From Arcanobacterium ihumii (lineage in GTDB: Bacteria; Actinomycetota; Actinomycetes; Actinomycetales; Actinomycetaceae), in assembly GCF_900604515.1 (NCBI RefSeq), contig NZ_UWOS01000003.1, positions 124,001 through 188,000 of the forward strand: DNA of 64,000 nucleotides. The letters run 5' to 3'. Position 1 is the first letter of the stretch. The number at the start of each line of letters is the position of its first letter. The position numbers and the translations under genes are program-made. The notes under the pieces were generated by a model. The model saw only the letters and a list, made by a program, of their open reading frames with translations, was not told the origin of the DNA and made no database searches. Shown one piece after another: positions 31,271 to 40,200 of this stretch.

Positions 31271-32269
31271 ATGAGCGAATCACAAGTGACGGAATTACCG
31301 AAAAAAGTTTCAGAAATTTTTGACCCGCGCCGCTGGCGTTCTATTGAGGGCTTCCCCGATTCTGACATTACGTATCACCGTGGAGTACACCGCAAATTCG
31401 ATTCGCAGGGCAATGTTGTTTCCGAACACGATCTACCCGTGGTCCGAATTGCTTTTAACCGCCCAGAAGTGCGCAATGCTTTCCGTCCCGAAACAGTTGA
31501 TCAGCTATACAAAGCCCTTGACCACGCACGTTTGACGGGTGCCGTGGGCAGCGTGATCCTCACGGGTAACGGTCCTTCTCAACGCGACGGCGGTTGGGGG
31601 TTTTGTTCCGGAGGCGACCAGCGAATTCGTGGTCGCGACGGTTATCGTTACGACGGCGGCGGCGATGATTCTGCGATCAATCAAGCAACCCGGGAATCAG
31701 TAGACCCTGCTCGGGCTGGACGACTCCACATTCTCGAAGTTCAGCGTCTGATGAGGAATTCAGGGATGGTTATAATCGGAGCTATCTCAGGGTGGGCAGC
31801 AGGTGGCGGGCACTCGCTCAACGTAGTCTGTGATCTTTCCTTAGCTTCACTCGAGCACGCCCGTTTCATGCAAACCGATGCAAACGTAGGATCTTTCGAC
31901 GCCGGGTACGGATCAGCACTACTGGCACGCCAAATCGGAGACAAACGCGCTCGTGAAATCTTCTTCTTAGCGCGCGAATACTCAGCACAGGACGCTGAGC
32001 GATGGGGCGTTGTTAACGAAGCAGTTCCTCACGCCGATCTCGAGGAACGCGCTTTAGAATACGCTCGATTAGTATCGACAAAGTCTCCGCAGGCAATCCG
32101 TATGTTGAAGTTCGCCTTCAACTTGGCTGATGATGGATTAGCTGGTCAACAAGTATTTGCAGGCGAAGCAACTCGCCTGGCCTATATGACTGAAGAAGCC
32201 CAAGAAGGACGCGATGCCTTCTTACAAAAACGCGATCCCGATTGGTCCTGCTACCCCTATTACGCCTAG
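31271..32269 (+). CDS. menB: 1,4-Dihydroxy-2-naphthoyl-CoA synthase
   Basis: A 332-residue crotonase-fold enzyme that closes the naphthoquinone ring of OSB-CoA. FCSGGDQRIRGRDGY, ISGWAAGGGHSLNVVCDLSLAS (read over 31.78-31.85 kb) and TDANVGSFDAGYGSALLAR are MenB signatures. The C-terminus ends WSCYPYYA, close to the conserved aromatic MenB tail. The N-terminal ~50 residues form the extension usual in actinobacterial MenB. First gene of a menB-menE-menA run. Confidence 0.96.
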   Translation: MSESQVTELPKKVSEIFDPRRWRSIEGFPDSDITYHRGVHRKFDSQGNVVSEHDLPVVRIAFNRPEVRNAFRPETVDQLYKALDHARLTGAVGSVILTGNGPSQRDGGWGFCSGGDQRIRGRDGYRYDGGGDDSAINQATRESVDPARAGRLHILEVQRLMRNSGMVIIGAISGWAAGGGHSLNVVCDLSLASLEHARFMQTDANVGSFDAGYGSALLARQIGDKRAREIFFLAREYSAQDAERWGVVNEAVPHADLEERALEYARLVSTKSPQAIRMLKFAFNLADDGLAGQQVFAGEATRLAYMTEEAQEGRDAFLQKRDPDWSCYPYYA

Positions 32270-32319
32270 ATCAGCGCCTTACACCTAGGGCAGCACCAAT
32301 TTCTGTCGAAAGTGATACT

Positions 32320-33588
32320 TTGAAGGACAACAAATCTACCGCCATAACCATCGTGGAAGGCGGAGTTGGGAACGCAGCACTCACGCGGGTTACCACTGCG
32401 GTGAAAGATGCCCTTCACGCGGTTTCCAGCGGACTCTCCCCCGCCCCTCTATTCCTAGTGACTCCCGGAACCAATCCAGCTGAGATAAAAGCGGAACTTT
32501 GCCAGTTCCAGTTACCGTATGGAACAGGCGTATTAATGCGCACCTCAGGCTCAACAACTGGTCAAGGGAAAATCGTAGCGCTCTCGTGGGATTCTTTGCT
32601 GGTGTCTGGCCGGGCTACACACGACTACCTGGGCGGAGAAGGTATTTGGCTCAACACCTTACCTTTGCACCACATCGCGGGGTTTCAAACCGTGGTTCGT
32701 ACGGTTTCGAGCGGTTTCGAACCACTTAGTGTGGACTTTAACAACATCTCCACCTTGTGTGATGCTTTGAGTGCTTCTCCTGCAAACAAGCACTATCTCT
32801 CGCTAGTGCCAACTCAACTTACTCGCTTGCTTAATAGCGAAGTTGGCACAGATTCACCTCCGCCACTGCACCCAACAATTCCTCTTTTAGGGAAGCTTCC
32901 TATCGACGCAGTTGTGTTGGGCGGAGCAGCTAGCTCCACATCTCTGCTGAAGCATGCTCGCGAAACAGGATTGACGGTCGTAACTAGCTATGGAATGACG
33001 GAAACCTGTGGCGGATGCATCTACAACGGCGCACCGATTGGCGATACCCAGGTACAGATAACAGAAAACGGGCGGATCGATCTTACGGGGTCTGTCGTCG
33101 CCCTTGGATATCTGGGCGACGTTGAACCGGAGGCATTTACGTCTACCACCAACAACGAAACTGAAGTGAGTAAACTTTCCATGCGCACGCATCGAACCAA
33201 AGACGTGGGCGTGCTCCATAGCGACGGAACCCTCGAAGTCTTAGGAAGAATCGACGACGCCATCACTACTGGTGGGCTGACGATCATGCCTCGTTTGATT
33301 GAAGCTGCAATTTCCGATCTTTGTGCGATCGAATCGGTGGTCGTCGGCATGCCCGATCCAGTCTGGGGCGAAGCCGCCGTAGCAGTGATGGCTAAACCTT
33401 TCCCTACCGATGAACTCAAGAAACGCTTAGCTACCCAGCTCGAACGTGGGTGGGCGCCGTCGTACTTTATTACCCTTCAGGAGCTTTACAGTGGAAGTTC
33501 GGGTGAAACTTCGTGGCCTCTAACCGACTCAGGAAAAATCGATCGTCGCATTATACGTCACACTGTGATTGACCACTTTAATCGCTGA
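32320..33588 (+). CDS. menE: o-Succinylbenzoate-CoA ligase
   Basis: About 422 residues from TTG 32320; an adenylate-forming enzyme that activates OSB to OSB-CoA. The ATP loop is MRTSGSTTGQGKIVALS. Further motifs are VTSYGMTETCGG, RTKDVGVLHSDGTLEVLGRIDDAI and the C-terminal DSGKIDRRII. The start is uncertain: a TTG at 32242 overlaps the menB end, and the 32320 TTG has only a weak GAAAG site. The enzyme is short for the ANL superfamily, as is common for actinobacterial MenE. Confidence 0.9.
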   Translation: MKDNKSTAITIVEGGVGNAALTRVTTAVKDALHAVSSGLSPAPLFLVTPGTNPAEIKAELCQFQLPYGTGVLMRTSGSTTGQGKIVALSWDSLLVSGRATHDYLGGEGIWLNTLPLHHIAGFQTVVRTVSSGFEPLSVDFNNISTLCDALSASPANKHYLSLVPTQLTRLLNSEVGTDSPPPLHPTIPLLGKLPIDAVVLGGAASSTSLLKHARETGLTVVTSYGMTETCGGCIYNGAPIGDTQVQITENGRIDLTGSVVALGYLGDVEPEAFTSTTNNETEVSKLSMRTHRTKDVGVLHSDGTLEVLGRIDDAITTGGLTIMPRLIEAAISDLCAIESVVVGMPDPVWGEAAVAVMAKPFPTDELKKRLATQLERGWAPSYFITLQELYSGSSGETSWPLTDSGKIDRRIIRHTVIDHFNR

Positions 33589-33643
33589 TTTTGCGCCTTC
33601 GCTCAGTACAATAAAGTGAACATTTAGCTTAAAGTAGGAATTC

Positions 33644-34519
33644 ATGGCATCTTATTCGGATTGGCTCGAAGGAGCCCGTATTCGCACTCTCCCAGCCGCC
33701 GTGGCACCCGTCATCGCCGGTGCAGGAGTCGCTGTAACCGAAGGCGCATTTTCTTGGACGCGCACACTTTTAGCTGCTTTGGTAGCACTTTTCCTTCAAA
33801 TCGGCGTGAATTTCTCAAACGACTATTCAGATGGGGTCCGCGGAACCGATGAACACCGTTCCGGTCCACCACGTCTAACGGGTGGAGGGAAAGCCACCCC
33901 TTCAACCGTGCTGGCTGTAGCCTTCGGATTCTTCTTCGCGGCCGCCGTTGCTGGACTCGCTCTGGTAGCCTTGTGTGGCCAATGGTGGCTCCTCATCTGT
34001 GGCGTTGTGGCGATCCTCGCAGCTTGGTTTTATACCGGTGGTAAAAATCCTTACGGCTACTTGGGGCTCGGTGAAATCTTCGTCCTGGTATTCTTTGGCT
34101 ACATGGCAACCGTAGGTACCGTTTACACCCAGTCGGGCACAGCACCGTTACTAGCTTGGGTAATCGCAACGGCAATCGGTTTGATCGCATGTGCCTTACT
34201 GATGATTAACAACATTCGAGATATCCCTACCGATCTCCAGTCAGGTAAACGTACGCTCGCAGTTCGCTTGGGTGACCGTGTTGCACGTCTAAGTTTCGTA
34301 GCAATGCTCGTTGTTCCGCCAGTTATCACCGCGTTTATCGGATTCTTTACTTACCCACTATTGATTACAACATTGTTACTGCTGGTAGTTGTTCCGGTGA
34401 TGAGCCGTCCGGTTTTGGTGGGTGCTCGTGGCCGTGCGCTCATCGTCGTCTTAAGAAATACCGGCTTTTACGAGCTTGCTTACGCGGTTCTTATTACTCT
34501 GCTCCTAGTTTTATCCTAA
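33644..34519 (+). CDS. menA: 1,4-Dihydroxy-2-naphthoate polyprenyltransferase
   Basis: A 291-residue UbiA-family membrane prenyltransferase joining DHNA to the polyprenyl diphosphate. The first Asp-rich motif is NFSNDYSDGVRGTD, and the second is NNIRDIPTDLQSGKRTLAVRLG. It has about eight or nine hydrophobic segments. The start ATG follows AGTAGGAATTC. It shares the menB-menE direction with a 55-base gap. Confidence 0.95.
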   Translation: MASYSDWLEGARIRTLPAAVAPVIAGAGVAVTEGAFSWTRTLLAALVALFLQIGVNFSNDYSDGVRGTDEHRSGPPRLTGGGKATPSTVLAVAFGFFFAAAVAGLALVALCGQWWLLICGVVAILAAWFYTGGKNPYGYLGLGEIFVLVFFGYMATVGTVYTQSGTAPLLAWVIATAIGLIACALLMINNIRDIPTDLQSGKRTLAVRLGDRVARLSFVAMLVVPPVITAFIGFFTYPLLITTLLLLVVVPVMSRPVLVGARGRALIVVLRNTGFYELAYAVLITLLLVLS

Positions 34520-34574
34520 GAGGATAAACAGACGGCATCCAACATGATTTCCCTTGATGATTTAGGATAGTAAC

Positions 34575-34997
34575 GTGGCTCGAATATTCATTGCTCTAGT
34601 TATTATAGCTCTCACAATCTATTCCTTTATTGATTGTGCAAAGACACCCAAGGATGCTACGCCTGCGCGTATTTCACGCTCGATGTGGTTAGTCTTGATT
34701 GCAATAGTTCCATTACTCGGTCCTATACTCTGGTTGTCCTTTAAGTACCAGCATATTTTCAAGGATCCTTCGCCACTCCAGCCAAGGGACACGGGCTTTT
34801 CCGGACGCACCCGATCCTCACGTGGGAAGACGTCGTCTGGTCCGGTAGCCCCCGACGACGATCCAGACTTCCTGGCTCGCCTTGAGGCACAAAACCGTCG
34901 TCGGGCTTTCGAGCAGAAGCGTGCTGAGGACGGTCAACTTCCCGAGCGTCCTAAGAAAAACGAAGACGATGATAAACCACGCGGTCTCTACGAGTAA
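34575..34997 (+). CDS. Small membrane protein with PLDc_N-type domain
   Basis: 140 residues. Two membrane segments (about 5-20 and 37-55) carry the phospholipase D N-terminal-type pattern SMWLVLIAIVPLLGPILWLSF. The rest is a hydrophilic, charged C-terminal tail rich in Arg, Asp and Glu. No catalytic motif is present. Similar genes often follow menA in actinobacteria (recalled, not searched). It ends 14 bases before a strong terminator. Confidence 0.75.
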   Translation: MARIFIALVIIALTIYSFIDCAKTPKDATPARISRSMWLVLIAIVPLLGPILWLSFKYQHIFKDPSPLQPRDTGFSGRTRSSRGKTSSGPVAPDDDPDFLARLEAQNRRRAFEQKRAEDGQLPERPKKNEDDDKPRGLYE

Positions 34998-35011
34998 CTA
35001 TTAGCGCAATA

Positions 35012-35053
35012 ACAGAAAGCCCCCACGGCTCATTTACCGTGGGGGCTTTCTGT
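35012..35053. terminator. Strong bidirectional terminator
   Basis: Arms of 17 bases, ACAGAAAGCCCCCACGG at 35012-35028 and its reverse complement at 35037-35053, form a perfect stem with an 8-base loop. It separates the menB-E-A transcript from the convergent phosphatase gene. Confidence 0.88.
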
Positions 35054-35065
35054 AAGTAGAACCAC

Positions 35066-35740
35066 CTATTTATTCGACTTTTTAGTTTCTGCTTCCGATG
35101 TTCCTGGAACCATGTCACAAGCTTGGCTCATTAGCTCCGCAACCGGCTCCCAGTATTTCCACGAAATTAGTTGCTTGCCAAGGAAAGTCAGCGAGGTAAC
35201 TGATGCTAGGGAGCACTCACGTTTACGCGGATCATGAGCGAACGGCTTCTTTTCAAGGAAGCGACGCATCGTCCAGATAGGAAGCTGATGTGATACCAAA
35301 ACAGCTTCACCGCCGTAAGCAATATCGATAGTTTCGGAAATAACTCCGGACATTCGCTCCACAATCTCCGTATATGGTTCACCCCACGAAGGCTTGCATG
35401 GATTTGAATACCAGGACCAAAACTTTGGGTGAGCTAGGATCAGTCGATTATTGTTTACCGCAACTCCCTCGAAAAAATTATCTGCTTCGATGAGCCGAGC
35501 ATCGTGAATAACGGGAAGACCAAAAGCCTGAGCTGTTGGTGTACCTGTTTCAATAGCACGCTCCAATGGAGACGTTACAACTAGGCGAACGTCATGGCCA
35601 CGAAAGAAGGTATCTCCTATCCCACGAGCCATATTGTGGCCAAGTTCAGTAAGATGAAAGCCGGGTTTCCGACCGTATAAAATACCTTCTGGGTTGTCTA
35701 CTTCGCCGTGTCGAACAAGATGAACAGTTGTTAGTTCCAT
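35066..35740 (-). CDS. Histidine phosphatase family protein
   Basis: A 224-residue phosphoglycerate-mutase-like enzyme. The catalytic His lies in VHLVRHGEVDNPEG, the Arg in TSPLERAIETGTP, and the second His in AVLVSHQLPIWTMRRFL. The substrate cannot be told from the sequence; such proteins hydrolyse small phosphate esters. The last ~30 residues are an unconserved tail. It faces a strong terminator at its 3' end. Confidence 0.88.
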   Translation of the reverse strand: MELTTVHLVRHGEVDNPEGILYGRKPGFHLTELGHNMARGIGDTFFRGHDVRLVVTSPLERAIETGTPTAQAFGLPVIHDARLIEADNFFEGVAVNNNRLILAHPKFWSWYSNPCKPSWGEPYTEIVERMSGVISETIDIAYGGEAVLVSHQLPIWTMRRFLEKKPFAHDPRKRECSLASVTSLTFLGKQLISWKYWEPVAELMSQACDMVPGTSEAETKKSNK

Positions 35741-35782
35741 ATCTCCAGCTTGCCATAAAATTCGTCTATTATGCGGGTGAGA

Positions 35783-35797
35783 AGCATCTTCGATGCT
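35783..35797 (-). terminator. Hairpin after the marR-type gene
   Basis: AGCATC and GATGCT around a three-base loop, 18 bases past the regulator stop on the minus strand and followed by TTCTC. A smaller AAGCTT repeat precedes it. Plausible but short. Confidence 0.35.
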
Positions 35798-35814
35798 AAG
35801 CTTAAAGCTTCAAT

Positions 35815-36297
35815 CTAGTCTTCTTCGGTTTCCTTGTGTTCGACGATAAACTTTGAGTTAATGCGTCCCAACTCCACAAGCTCTTCCTTCGATATCAGAT
35901 CGATGAAATGACGGCGCACCGATTCTACGTGCGATGGCGCAGATTTCTGAAGCTTCTTAAACCCAGCTTTTGTGAGCTTGCAGTTAATTCCACGTCGATC
36001 ATCAGCACAACGGAATCGCTCAACGTAGCCTTCGCTCTCGAGGCGACGAACCGTATGGGTAAGTCGCGAGCGCGAGTGGACTAGGTTTTCCGCGAGGTGC
36101 GACATTCGCAAAACATGCCCCTCAGCCTCACTTAGATGTACGAGAACCTCATATTCATTCAATGCAAGACCGTTATCATCTTCCATATCCTTATTAATGA
36201 GGTCAAGCAGAGTCGCCGTTCCGCGCAAAAATGCCCGCCATGACATCTGTTCGTCGTCATCTAGCCAACGAGGCTCGTCACATGCTGTCGTCTTCAT
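35815..36297 (-). CDS. MarR-family transcriptional regulator
   Basis: About 160 residues from ATG 36297; a TTG 18 bases upstream is possible. The winged helix spans roughly residues 45-115 with LRMSHLAENLVHSRSRLTHTVRRLESEGYVERF and the wing DRRGINCKLTKAG. It has no obvious sensor domain; family members usually bind phenolic or oxidant signals at the dimer interface. It follows the pilus operon on the same strand. A perfect inverted repeat lies 26 bases upstream of its start, suggesting autoregulation. It is a candidate regulator of the pilus genes, by position only. Confidence 0.88.
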   Translation of the reverse strand: MKTTACDEPRWLDDDEQMSWRAFLRGTATLLDLINKDMEDDNGLALNEYEVLVHLSEAEGHVLRMSHLAENLVHSRSRLTHTVRRLESEGYVERFRCADDRRGINCKLTKAGFKKLQKSAPSHVESVRRHFIDLISKEELVELGRINSKFIVEHKETEED

Positions 36298-36322
36298 CGG
36301 TATTCTCAACTCCAATAATCAT

Positions 36323-36351
36323 TGAAAATTCCACTATTTATAGAATTTTCA
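36323..36351. promoter_or_regulatory. Inverted repeat upstream of the MarR gene (operator candidate)
   Basis: TGAAAATTC at 36323-36331 and GAATTTTCA at 36343-36351 form a perfect 9-base inverted repeat whose half-site centres are 20 bases apart, about two helical turns. It lies between the sortase stop (36372) and the MarR start (36297). The A+T-only centre makes a terminator less likely than an operator. Confidence 0.5.
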
Positions 36352-36371
36352 TCCAATCTGGTGATTGATAC

Positions 36372-37289
36372 TTACGGCATGCTTTCCTTCTTCGGAGCGG
36401 CTAACAACGGCTCTGAACTGCTATTATCGCGCTTTTTCCGACGCAATGCGCGGATCAACAAAAATAATAATACAAGACATACCAAGATGATATCTAGGAT
36501 CATCCACCAACTCAGACTCGGCGTCCATCCACTTTCACTTGATCCACTGTCTGCAGGAACCCTAATCGCTTCGACCAACAGGCGATCTGTATTAATCCCA
36601 TACGGAGTACAAGTGACCAAAACCACCTTATCTTTATCAGTCTCATAGGTAATTGCTCGATAGTCATCAGGACCAACCACTTTACGAGACTTAACCTTAT
36701 AATGCAGAGTTTCATCGAGAATATCGATATAGACGTCGGCGCCTTCTTTAATGAAAACAAGATTATCGAACATGGAGGCATTGACCATACCCGTATGGGC
36801 AGAAATAACCGACGTGGTTCCTAATCCACCTACTGGAAGATCTGAACCAAACATATGCCCTGCTCCACGGTACAAAACTTCTGACGACGTTGTATGAAAT
36901 ACAGGTAAATCGATTTTACTTTGAGGAATTCTGATACGCGCCATAACATCTGCGGTCTGTGGCACCTGCAGAGTATTCATGTATCTTTCATAACCCGGAT
37001 CGCTTGAAACCGGAGGACGTGCATGATGCCCTTCTTTCGCAAGCTGCTCATTGTATAATCGCGCCTCTGTCCAATATTTCTGCAACTGCGACTTTGGCCT
37101 GATGTTATCTACAGCTCGAGAGTACATCTGTGCTTGTTGCACGATCTGGTAATCGTTATAGAGAGTCGCTACAACCGGATATAGAAGAATCAACAAACCA
37201 ATAAGAATCCAGGTAAACCCAGTTTTACGTTGATTTTGATTCTTTCTTTTTCGATCACTCAAAGCATCAGCATCCACTACTGCAAACAC
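36372..37289 (-). CDS. Class C (pilus) sortase, distal copy
   Basis: A 305-residue transpeptidase. An N-terminal membrane anchor spans about 27-43, followed by an extracytoplasmic sortase fold and a second membrane segment near the C-terminus with a basic tail. The catalytic His is in ISAHTGMVNASMFDNL, the Cys in VLVTCTPYG and the Arg in INTDRLLVEA. A DP element (SSDPGYERYM) matches the class C lid position, but the usual aromatic after DP is Gly here. The GTG or ATG start region overlaps the end of the giant surface-protein gene. It is the last gene of the pilus operon. Confidence 0.9.
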   Translation of the reverse strand: MFAVVDADALSDRKRKNQNQRKTGFTWILIGLLILLYPVVATLYNDYQIVQQAQMYSRAVDNIRPKSQLQKYWTEARLYNEQLAKEGHHARPPVSSDPGYERYMNTLQVPQTADVMARIRIPQSKIDLPVFHTTSSEVLYRGAGHMFGSDLPVGGLGTTSVISAHTGMVNASMFDNLVFIKEGADVYIDILDETLHYKVKSRKVVGPDDYRAITYETDKDKVVLVTCTPYGINTDRLLVEAIRVPADSGSSESGWTPSLSWWMILDIILVCLVLLFLLIRALRRKKRDNSSSEPLLAAPKKESMP

Positions 37290-40200
37290 CTATAGGTCTG
37301 AAGTTGTAGCTGAATCATCATCGTCGTCATCACGGTTCTTCCACAAACCATAAACAACCACCCCAACACCGGTTAAGATCACAACTACCAGTGAAATAGC
37401 TCCAGCTTGCGGCAACGACATCCACACTCTTTGTGCACCAAAACTATCAGAATCAGAAACCGGCAAACCGTTTGCAAAAGCCGAAACAGTAACCGCACCT
37501 TTAACATCAACGAGTGATTGCTGAGGTTCGTCCAATTGAACAGTAAACGTACATGTTAGCGCCTCGTTCGGCTGCATCGTATAGCCGTTGGCATTATCGA
37601 TACCACAGAACATCGGATCAATCGTACCGTCAGAGCCGACGACAAGCGTTTGCCCGTCTTTCGTAATTGTCCTTCCCGCTAAGGATGGATCCTTTAAAGA
37701 GAAAGTATCAACTGGCAGTCCACCATTATTTGTCAAAGCATAATGCACCACCATTGACGTCGCATAAGGATTCAATACAACGCTGTCTCCTGCAGGAAGC
37801 AAAGCGCCGTCAATCGTTTTTTCGATATCAATTGCGGGATACCGGTTAGCAAGGGTTAACGACCAATATGATCCGGACTGCGACAAATCATTTGGGTCTG
37901 TAACCGGCGCGACGGTGAATTGAGAATAGTGCTTTGCTGGCTCCGTATCAGTAGCAGGAGTATTCGTAGCCACGGCATCGACTATTCCATCCCCTTGTGC
38001 ATCAACTCCAAGTTGAGGGGCAACAGAAGCCGTTTGTGATATCTCATTAATGATACAAACACGGTTAACTGGAACACCCTTAATGGTAAATGACTCTCCC
38101 GCCTTAATTGTGTGCGTTATTCCATCAGCCAAGCAGTCAGAACCAAATGTAAACGAGGACCCATCGGCAACTGCTCCATAAGATGTCTTTGTAACGGACA
38201 CGTCTACTGTATCTTGCAGATATACAGCTTGAGCGCCAACAGTCATTGCTACATCGGAAGTCGTAGTTAAATCGGGAGCGATTGTAAATGATCGCGAATA
38301 CGACTTCATATCCGTCGTGACCGAATTTGGCGCTATATCACGCCAGTTTTGAGTTGGGTTCGAGGCATCTGGTCCCGTGGCTGTCCATGTTCCAAATCGC
38401 ATGAACGGAGAACGACTTCCTGCTGTGACTTCAAGTTGGGCGCTAGGGGCAAGTGAAGCACTTCCTCCATAGTTAATAGAGCAATCACTACCAGCCGGCA
38501 ACTGCAAGACCTCTCCAGAACCTGGAGCTCCTTGACTGGCCACCGAGGAAACCACCAAAGCGTTATTAAACAAGACCGTATTTGTTATTGAAGTCTTTGC
38601 CGGATCATTACAAGTCACTGTGTAGGTATATCCTAGGCCAGATGAATCTTTGATGGCTCCTTCAATATATCCCGCGTGCATCGTAGAAACCCTAACAGGA
38701 ACCATCCTGCGCGTATAGTGATTGACGAAATCCCACGACTGCGTAGCCGTAGTATTCTCAACTCGCTTGGTAATAGTTTGCTGGTCCACTTTCCATTCAA
38801 GCTGGCTTGGAGTTCCCACCGGAGCGCTCTCTTTAACTGTGCAAAGAGATCCGGCAGGTACCATTGCTTGATCAGAGACAAAAGAATTCGTCTGTTTTCC
38901 TGGGGTGTCCGAAGTAGAGATGCTAAGTTGCGAGTAATTCAATAGCGTTGGAAGCGTGGCACCGGGTTGTCCCATTGATGATGAGGAATAACCCACTGCT
39001 TGGCACTGGTACGAGAACTCAAATTGCTGGTTCTCGGACAATAAAGCCAGATCTTCGATTGAGCCTTCAACAGCCTTACTCATTTTCACAGGAGTCATGA
39101 TGTATTCGTAGGTATTTTCAATATCTACAATATTCGAAATCGATCCATCAGAACCGTTATCGAGTGTATTGAAATAATTTGACTCAGTAACATCATTAGG
39201 AAAAGTTGTATCAATTACAGCAGTACCATCATTTTTATCAACAACCCACTTAACCTGTTTAGGTTTTAAGTAAGCTTGCAACTGGGTTCCATCTGGATTA
39301 GTAAGATTAAGATTTAGTGGGCCAAAATGGTCACCCGCGATATGGCAATCTACGCCAACTGGAATCGAATCAAATTGGTATGTTCCTTCACCAGTAATCG
39401 TGCCATTAAAGGTTCCTAACAATGCACCCGCAGAGCCATCCCCTGTTTCCGGATCGTGACAATCCATAGAAAATTGGTGAGTATGGAGTGGAATCTCGAC
39501 GCCACTTGCCGAATACTGGTCACGAATTGAACCCGGAAGAACAGCGCGTTTATTCAACACAACCGGAGCCAAGCGACGCGAATAAGTATTTGTAATAACT
39601 GCCGAATTGGAATCTTTTTGAACGGTAAAGTTCGCCGTCACATCACTAACTGACCCGTTATTAACGGATATCTGTTGCTTGACGTCAATCCCAGTCGCGG
39701 TTGTTGTTGCACCTTCAGAAATTGAGCAGGTAGATCCTACAGGTAGTTCACCAAGGTTAATTGCAGGTTTCGTGGAAACAATTGTTCCAGATGCAGTGAA
39801 TTCTGTAACGCCGTCTGGATATAGACACTCAAGGGAAACTGAGAATTCACGATTCCGTTTTATTTCTTTCCTCGCATCAGAAATATATTGTTGAGTTGCA
39901 GGATCAAACGCAACCACTTTCGAAGCGGAAATTGAACTTGAAACGTATGCATAGTAGAAGTTCATCTCGACGACGGTTGCACTACCAATTTTAATTGACG
40001 AGGCATTTATCTGCGCCAAATTTCCGTACATCAGGTTTAGTTCAGGATCCGTTTGGGTGGCTGCAACATGCATGCCAACGCTTCGAGATATTGGGTAGGT
40101 ATTACCACTGGTTGCTTGCCGCGTGCCTGGATCGGCAGAAGGCTCAACAACCGTGCAAGAACTCCCTTCTGGAATTTGTGAAGCAGGAATTGTTACAGAA

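Noticed and set aside
36322-36648. 108-codon plus-strand frame opposite the distal sortase
   Set aside because: Covers the MarR operator-like repeat and the sortase C-terminus; no ribosome site and no protein-like pattern.
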